A DNA stretch of 64,000 nucleotides from assembly GCF_023516595.1 (NCBI RefSeq), contig NZ_JAMGBG010000032.1, positions 118,238 through 182,237 on the forward strand, written 5' to 3'. Source of the DNA: Streptomyces neyagawaensis (lineage in GTDB: Bacteria; Actinomycetota; Actinomycetes; Streptomycetales; Streptomycetaceae). A model generated the notes under the pieces. That model was given only the letters and a program-made list of their open reading frames with translations. It had not been told where the DNA came from and searched no databases. Of this stretch, positions 59,175 through 64,000 are shown piece by piece. Both the position numbers and the translations under genes were made by a program. Every line of letters starts with the position of its first letter. The first letter of the stretch is position 1.

Positions 59175-60248
59175 GTGGCAGCGCACCGCAAGCCCAGACA
59201 GCGCTCGCTCGGCGGCCCGACGGTCCGCACGGCCGCGACCCTCGCGCTAGCCGGCGCGGCGACCGCGACCGGCTTCGACGGTATCGGGCACGCCGACCCC
59301 CACCTCACGCCCGAGCAGATCAAGGCGAAGGTGGACAAGCTGTACGAGGAGGCGGAGGTCGCCACTGACAAGTACAACGGGGCCAAGGAGAAGGCCGACA
59401 AGGCGCAGGAGAACCTGGAGGAACTGCGCGACCAGGCGGCCCGCCGCACCGACCGGCTCAACTCCGCCCGCGAGCAGCTGGGTTCGCTGGCCACCGCGCA
59501 GTACCGGACCGGCGGCATCGACCCGTCGTGGCAGCTGGCGCTCTCCGGTGACCCGGACCAGTACCTCGACAACGCCGCCCTCGCCGAACGTGTCGGCAAC
59601 CGGCAGGCGGCCGATGTGGCCGGCGTACGGCAGCAGCTACTGGAGATCGAACGGCTCCGCGGGGCCGCCCGCGTCGAACTGGGCACCCTCAGGACCAAGC
59701 AGCAGGAGGTCAAGCAGCACAAGAAGACGGTCACTTCGAAGCTGGCCGAGGCACGGCGGCTCCTCGACCGCCTCACACCCGAGGACCGCACCCGTCTGAG
59801 CAGCCCCGGCACCGGCCACGCCTCGCGCTCCGCCCTCTCCTCCCCGCGCACCGTCACCGGCCCGGTCTCACCGGCCTCCTCCGCCTCCGAGGCCCCCAAT
59901 CCCCGTGCCGCCTCGGCCGTTTCCTACGCGTACTCCAAGCTCGGCAGCCCGTACGTCTGGGGCGCCACCGGCCCCAACGCCTTCGACTGCTCCGGCCTCA
60001 CCCAGGCCGCCTACCGCTCCGCCGGGGTCTCCCTCCCCCGCACCACCTACGGCCAGATCGGCGCCGGCCGCCGCGTCTCCCGCGCGGAACTACTCCCCGG
60101 CGACCTGGTCTTCTTCTACTCCGGCATCAGCCACGTGGGCATCTATGTGGGCAACGGCCAGATGATCCACGCCCCGAACCCCTCCGCCCCGGTACGAGTG
60201 GCCCCTCTCGACGAGATGCCGTTCGCCGGCGCCACGCGGGTGGCCTGA
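59175..60248 (+). CDS. NlpC/P60 cell-wall hydrolase, paralogue without riboswitch
   Basis: The 357-residue product shares the layout of the protein at 57066: start MAAHRKPRQRS, signal peptide ending near GIGHADP, a coiled-coil (KAKVDKLYEEAEVATDKYNGAKEKADKAQ), then a C40 domain with the Cys in FDCSGLTQAAY, SHVGIYVGNG and HAPNPS. I start at GTG 59175 because it aligns with the paralogue's ATG and has GGAG six bases upstream; ATG 59163 is four codons earlier. The two paralogues probably arose by local duplication and now differ in regulation. Confidence 0.9.
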   Translation: MAAHRKPRQRSLGGPTVRTAATLALAGAATATGFDGIGHADPHLTPEQIKAKVDKLYEEAEVATDKYNGAKEKADKAQENLEELRDQAARRTDRLNSAREQLGSLATAQYRTGGIDPSWQLALSGDPDQYLDNAALAERVGNRQAADVAGVRQQLLEIERLRGAARVELGTLRTKQQEVKQHKKTVTSKLAEARRLLDRLTPEDRTRLSSPGTGHASRSALSSPRTVTGPVSPASSASEAPNPRAASAVSYAYSKLGSPYVWGATGPNAFDCSGLTQAAYRSAGVSLPRTTYGQIGAGRRVSRAELLPGDLVFFYSGISHVGIYVGNGQMIHAPNPSAPVRVAPLDEMPFAGATRVA

Positions 60249-60554
60249 GGGCGGAGTGAGTGCGGAGTGAGCGGGCCCTGGCGGCCGGACTACCCGGCCG
60301 CCGGGGCCCGCGCCGACGCTGCCGTGCAGGTACAGCGCCGCGCGACGGGGCCGGCAGAGCCGCGGCAGCGGGTGGCGTGGCGGCAGGCCCGGGGCCCGGG
60401 GGGCAGCGCCGGGGGTCTGGGGGTAGGCCAGGAGGGGGGCGTGGGTCGGCGGCAGGCCGGAGTCGAGAGAGGCCGGCCGGTCCGGCGGGCGCGGCCGGGA
60501 TCGCGATCCCGTCCCCCTGGGTCGCTCTGCCTTAGCCCCCTTGGTCGCTCGGCC
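60249..60554. other. Gene-free region
   Basis: 306 bp between the convergent NlpC/P60 and response-regulator genes. It is GC-rich without a clear hairpin; CTTAGCCCCCTTGGTCGCTC-like pieces occur twice at 60515-60555. Confidence 0.45.
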
Positions 60555-61484
60555 TTACACCAGCCGTCGTGCCGTCGCCCACCTCGTCAGCTCATGCCGG
60601 TTGGAGAGCTGCAACTTGCGGAGCACGGCGGAGACATGGGACTCCACGGTCTTCACCGAGATGTAGAGCTGCTTGGCGATCTCCTTGTACGCATAGCCGC
60701 GGGCGATGAGACGCAACACCTCACGCTCACGCTGGGTGAGACGGTCGAGGTCCTCGTCCACGGGCGGGGCATCGGTGGAGGCGAAGGCGTCGAGGACGAA
60801 GCCGGCCAACCGCGGGGAGAACACGGCGTCCCCGTCCTGGACGCGGAAGATGGAGTCGACGAGGTCGGTGCCGGTGATCGTCTTGGTGACATAGCCCCGC
60901 GCACCGCCCCGGATCACCCCGATGACGTCCTCCGCCGCGTCCGACACGGACAGCGCGAGGAAGCGAACCGGCCGTTCGGCGTCCGCCATCAACGCCGAAC
61001 AGCGGCGCAGGACTTCCACTCCGCCTCCACCGGGGAGATGGACGTCCAGGAGCACCACCTCGGGGCGAGTGCTGGTGATCACCGAGACCGCCTGGTCGAC
61101 GTCAGGAGCCTCCCCGACGACCTCGACTCCCGTACGCTCCGTCTGCCCGATCTCGGCCTGCACTCCCGTACGGAACATACGGTGATCGTCGACGAGCACG
61201 ACCCGAACATGCCGCCCCGGCCCGGACACCGCGGCCTCCGGCTCTCCCCCGGCCAAGAGCCCGCCAGAAGCACCCAAAGCGCCGGAAGCGGACCCGTCGG
61301 AAGCCGGCGCATCGGAGACATCGGGGTCCCTGAACTCCCCCTGGCGTGCGGCCTCGCCCTGCCGGCCGCCAGCGGGCACGGTGCCGGATTCCTGCGCGGC
61401 CCGGCCGCCTCCCCGGCCCACGGTCGGTTCCGTGCCCGAACCGCTCTGCCCGGCAAGGTCGTTCGGCTCGTTCGCGTCACTCAT
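60555..61484 (-). CDS. LuxR-type (NarL/FixJ) response regulator
   Basis: The 309-residue protein starts with a low-complexity region of about 85 residues (unusually long), then a receiver domain with the acidic pocket DD in VVLVDDHRMFRTG, the phosphorylated Asp in VVLLDVHLPGGGG, and the Lys in GYVTKTITG. A LuxR HTH domain ends the protein (LTQREREVLRLIARGYAYKEIAKQLYISVKTVESHVSAVLRKL). It is the partner of the histidine kinase upstream; the start ATG overlaps the kinase stop (ATGA). The likely targets include the PspC-domain genes here, an inference. Confidence 0.92.
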   Translation of the reverse strand: MSDANEPNDLAGQSGSGTEPTVGRGGGRAAQESGTVPAGGRQGEAARQGEFRDPDVSDAPASDGSASGALGASGGLLAGGEPEAAVSGPGRHVRVVLVDDHRMFRTGVQAEIGQTERTGVEVVGEAPDVDQAVSVITSTRPEVVLLDVHLPGGGGVEVLRRCSALMADAERPVRFLALSVSDAAEDVIGVIRGGARGYVTKTITGTDLVDSIFRVQDGDAVFSPRLAGFVLDAFASTDAPPVDEDLDRLTQREREVLRLIARGYAYKEIAKQLYISVKTVESHVSAVLRKLQLSNRHELTRWATARRLV

Positions 61485-62806
61485 GACGTCGTCTCCGCCC
61501 TCTCCATCTCCAGCTCGATCTCCGTGCCGCCGCCCGGTACGGCGCGGAGCCGTGCCGTACCGCCGTTCCGTTCCATGCGGCCGATGATCGATTCTCTGAC
61601 GCCCATGCGGTCGGCGGGTATCGCGTCGAGATCGAAGCCGGGACCGCGGTCACGCACGGACACGAAGACCGTCCTTCCCTCGACCTCGGCGAAGACCTGT
61701 ACGGCGCCGCCCTCGCCACCGTACTTGGCGGCGTTCACCATCGCCTCGCGCGCGGCCTGCATCTGTGCGGTCAGTCCCTCGTCGAGGGGGCAGTCGCCGA
61801 CGACGACCACTTCTATGGGCACTCCGTGCTTGTCCTCCACCTCCGCAGCGTTGCGCCGCACGGCCTCGGCGAGGGTGTCGGGTTCGTCGTCCTCGTCCTT
61901 TCCGGTGCCCTCGGGTTTGTACAGCCAGTTGCGCAGGTCGCGCTCCTGGGCACGGGCCAGGCGGCGGACCTCGTTGGGGTTGTCCGCGTTGCGCTGTATC
62001 AGCGTCAGGGTGTGCAGCACCGAGTCATGGACATGGGCCGCGACCTCCGCGCGTTCCTGGGCGCGGATGCGCATCAGGCGCTCCTCGGAGAGGTCCTGGG
62101 TCATCCTGACGAGGTAAGGGCCCGCCAGCAGGGCTATCCCCACGAGGACCGCGAGCGCTGCCTGCAGCACCGAGCCGAGGTGGGCGGCGGAGCCTTGCAG
62201 GACGAATATCCCGGAGACGCCGGCGGTGACGAGCAGGACTCCGGCCACCGAGCGGAGCAGGGTGATGGTGCGCCGACGGCGGCCGACCTCGGCCCAGCGT
62301 GCCCGCCGGGCATTGTCCGCCTGCCGCCAGACGAGGGCCACACCGGCGGCGACCAGCACCGTCGGCCAGAGATACGCTCGGGCGCCGTCCCCCAGATTCA
62401 CATTGCCGACGAAGACCATGGCCACGACGACCATGAGGAGAAGGGCGACGATCTGGCCCCGGTCGGGCCGGCGGGCCACGAGTCTGCGGCGGCCGTCGGG
62501 TGACGTCTCGGTGGTGATGGCCGAGGGCCGCTGATTGTCGACTCCACCGACACCGAGCGGCACGAAGAACCAGAACGCCGCGTACACCAGGGCGCCCAGG
62601 CCGTCTGCCGTGAACAGGCCGACGAACACGAGCCGGACCCAGACCACGGGCAGCCCGAGATGCCCTGCGAGCCCTCGCGCCACTCCGCCGAGCCAGCGAC
62701 CGTCGCTGCTGCGGTAGAGCTTGCGCGGGGGCCGCGGAGTGTCGATGGGCAGTGCTGCGGCTTCCGGCATGCCATCGATGTTCACACGCACGGCCGATCG
62801 AGGCAT
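61481..62806 (-). CDS. Sensor histidine kinase with an N-terminal PspC domain
   Basis: The 441-residue protein begins with a PspC domain (KLYRSSDGRWLGGVARGLAGHLGLPVVWVRLVFV), followed by several membrane helices (ALVYAAFWFFVPLGV, IVALLLMVVVAMVFVG and others). A HisKA_3 dimerisation domain carries the phosphorylated His in AAHVHDSVLHTLTLIQRNA, and a HATPase domain ends with GVRESIIGRMERNGG and GGGTEIELEM. The cognate response regulator follows with a four-base overlap. PspC domains are linked to envelope stress. The start is uncertain: ATG 62806 or ATG 62770 (MPEAAALPIDTP). It diverges from another PspC gene. Confidence 0.9.
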   Translation of the reverse strand: MPRSAVRVNIDGMPEAAALPIDTPRPPRKLYRSSDGRWLGGVARGLAGHLGLPVVWVRLVFVGLFTADGLGALVYAAFWFFVPLGVGGVDNQRPSAITTETSPDGRRRLVARRPDRGQIVALLLMVVVAMVFVGNVNLGDGARAYLWPTVLVAAGVALVWRQADNARRARWAEVGRRRRTITLLRSVAGVLLVTAGVSGIFVLQGSAAHLGSVLQAALAVLVGIALLAGPYLVRMTQDLSEERLMRIRAQERAEVAAHVHDSVLHTLTLIQRNADNPNEVRRLARAQERDLRNWLYKPEGTGKDEDDEPDTLAEAVRRNAAEVEDKHGVPIEVVVVGDCPLDEGLTAQMQAAREAMVNAAKYGGEGGAVQVFAEVEGRTVFVSVRDRGPGFDLDAIPADRMGVRESIIGRMERNGGTARLRAVPGGGTEIELEMERAETTS

Positions 62807-62936
62807 CAGGGTCGATCCCCGAGACGCCCCTGATCTTCGGCGGAGCCATGATCGAACGCATCCCCGGGTGTATATCAGGGTTCGACCAGGGTCATCCCGA
62901 CTGCCATCGAACCGGCACGGCGGTCACGATGGACGC

Positions 62937-64000
62937 ATGACGGATCACCAGCACGCGGCATCGGAGTCGGGCCCCCCCTCGGGCCCCGACTCCCCGCGGC
63001 CGACCACCGAGCCGCAGGACGCCGTGCCCGCGCCGGGCACGGCAGAGGAGCCGCGCGCACACGAGGGCCGGGGCCCGGGGAAGGAACCGCACGCGGGCTC
63101 GGGCACACGCCCGGGCACAGGTATGCACAGGGGTGCGGGCACGGATGCGCATGCCGGTGCGGAGGGGTATCCGGGTGCGGGTGCGCCTGCGGATCAAGCG
63201 GCCTACGGCGCGCATACTGCCGGTCCGACTGATTCGGGCGGTTCGGTTGACCCGGGCGGTTCGGCTGGCCCGGGCGCCTCGGGGGGTTCGGGGGGTTCGG
63301 GGGGTTCGGGCGGCTCAGTGGGGTCGGACGGCTCGGGCAATTTGGGCGGCTCGGCCGGCTCGGGTGAGGGTGATCCGAGGGACCGAGCCGCCGCCGGCGG
63401 CTCTGCTGGTCCGGCGGGGCAGGCCGCTCCCGGTGATCCCGTCGGCGCCCCGGTCGCCCCTCAGGGGTTCCGCCGTGACCGGCGGTACAAGATGTTGGGT
63501 GGTGTCTGCGCCGGCCTCGGACGGCAGTGCGACATGGACCCGGTGATCTTCCGGATCGTGCTCGCGGTGCTCTCCGCGACCGGCGGGCTCGGCCTGATCT
63601 TCTACGGCTTCGCCTGGCTGTTCGTGCCGTACGACGACGAAGAGGAGAACGAGGTACGGAAGCTGCTCACCGGCCGTGTAGACGGTCAGGCCCTGGCGGC
63701 CGTGCTCTTCGCGCTGGTCGGCTGCGGCGTGTTCCTCACGATGCTGGGCAACAGCACCGTCCTGACGTTCTCCGTGATCGTCTCCCTCCTCCTGGCCGGC
63801 GCGGGCTACTGGTCGCGGCAGCGAGGCACCCCCGACACCGACCCGTTGGCAGCCCAGGCCGTGGCCGACGCTCCGCCGGAGGCCCAGGCACCGCCTGTGG
63901 CTGCCTCTTATCCGTCGTGGTGGCGGGACCCGATAGTCAAGGACGGCACTCACGTGGGCAGCACGGGCTATCTGTGGGGCCCTGGCGAGACCCGTGGGCG
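62937..64000 (+). CDS. PspC-domain membrane protein, 3' end outside the window
   Basis: 354 codons are visible. The N-terminal 175 residues are of low complexity, with Gly/Ser repeats (GGSGGSGGSGGS). A PspC domain follows (RDRRYKMLGGVCAGLGRQCDMDPVIFRIVLAVLSATGGLGLIFYGFAWLFVPYDD), then membrane helices (LAAVLFALVGCGVFLTMLG and FSVIVSLLLAGAGYW) and a polar segment running off the edge. It diverges from the PspC-containing kinase gene, so both ends of the regulatory circuit carry the same sensor-like domain. ATG 62937 is the start; no strong ribosome-binding site is seen. Confidence 0.85.
   Translation, partial: MTDHQHAASESGPPSGPDSPRPTTEPQDAVPAPGTAEEPRAHEGRGPGKEPHAGSGTRPGTGMHRGAGTDAHAGAEGYPGAGAPADQAAYGAHTAGPTDSGGSVDPGGSAGPGASGGSGGSGGSGGSVGSDGSGNLGGSAGSGEGDPRDRAAAGGSAGPAGQAAPGDPVGAPVAPQGFRRDRRYKMLGGVCAGLGRQCDMDPVIFRIVLAVLSATGGLGLIFYGFAWLFVPYDDEEENEVRKLLTGRVDGQALAAVLFALVGCGVFLTMLGNSTVLTFSVIVSLLLAGAGYWSRQRGTPDTDPLAAQAVADAPPEAQAPPVAASYPSWWRDPIVKDGTHVGSTGYLWGPGETRG

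Overview
The window is chromosomal DNA from a Streptomyces-like actinomycete. GC content is very high with strong G/C preference at third codon positions, GTG starts are common, exported and Gly/Ser-rich membrane proteins are numerous, and the gene order (sucCD, purNH, folD, mdh, glyA, trpS, pcrA, NlpC/P60 genes) matches, from memory, the core region around SCO4790-SCO4850 of S. coelicolor. I see no tRNA or rRNA gene, CRISPR array, transposase or integrase.

Layout. 0-7 kb: envelope genes, namely a penicillin-binding D,D-carboxypeptidase, a YihY/BrkB membrane protein, and a divergent group (UbiA-type prenyltransferase, PAP2 phosphatase, DprE1- and DprE2-like enzymes) that looks like the decaprenyl-phosphoryl-arabinose pathway. 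The first two genes of that group each carry an apparent one-base frameshift. 7-13 kb: 2H phosphoesterase, trpS, an ECF sigma unit with two matching ECF-type promoters, and glyA. 13-19.3 kb: an ATP-grasp ligase with a small lipoprotein, a WYL regulator diverging from an epoxide hydrolase, and a deletion scar joining the 3' ends of a tetR gene and an FAD monooxygenase gene. 19.4-24 kb: mdh with a palindromic operator candidate, then two membrane-tethered HTH proteins flanking an exported peptidoglycan-binding protein. 24-37 kb: DUF3017, folD, purN-purH, a DUF6350 protein, a membrane-anchored sigma-like protein and sucCD. 37-41 kb: two exported repeat proteins (11- and 8-residue periods).

41-50 kb holds the most notable locus: a MoxR AAA+ ATPase, a DUF5682 protein, a 51-codon coupled ORF and a VWA protein read leftward, and a SWIM zinc-finger protein and a DUF5691 protein read rightward. 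The shared intergenic region contains two divergent copies of the RecA-independent (PafBC-type) DNA-damage promoter, TTGTCAGTG-N8-TANNNT, one exact and one with a single mismatch. A third near-exact copy precedes the helicase gene pcrA at 56.6 kb. I infer that this uncharacterised MoxR/VWA/SWIM system is induced by DNA damage.

50-64 kb: isobutyryl-CoA mutase small subunit, a lipase-like hydrolase, an M23 peptidase, pcrA, an NlpC/P60 hydrolase under a c-di-AMP (ydaO-type) riboswitch and its paralogue without one, and a two-component system with PspC domains. Convergent gene ends are mostly closed by strong hairpins, several of which belong to a dispersed Streptomyces repeat.
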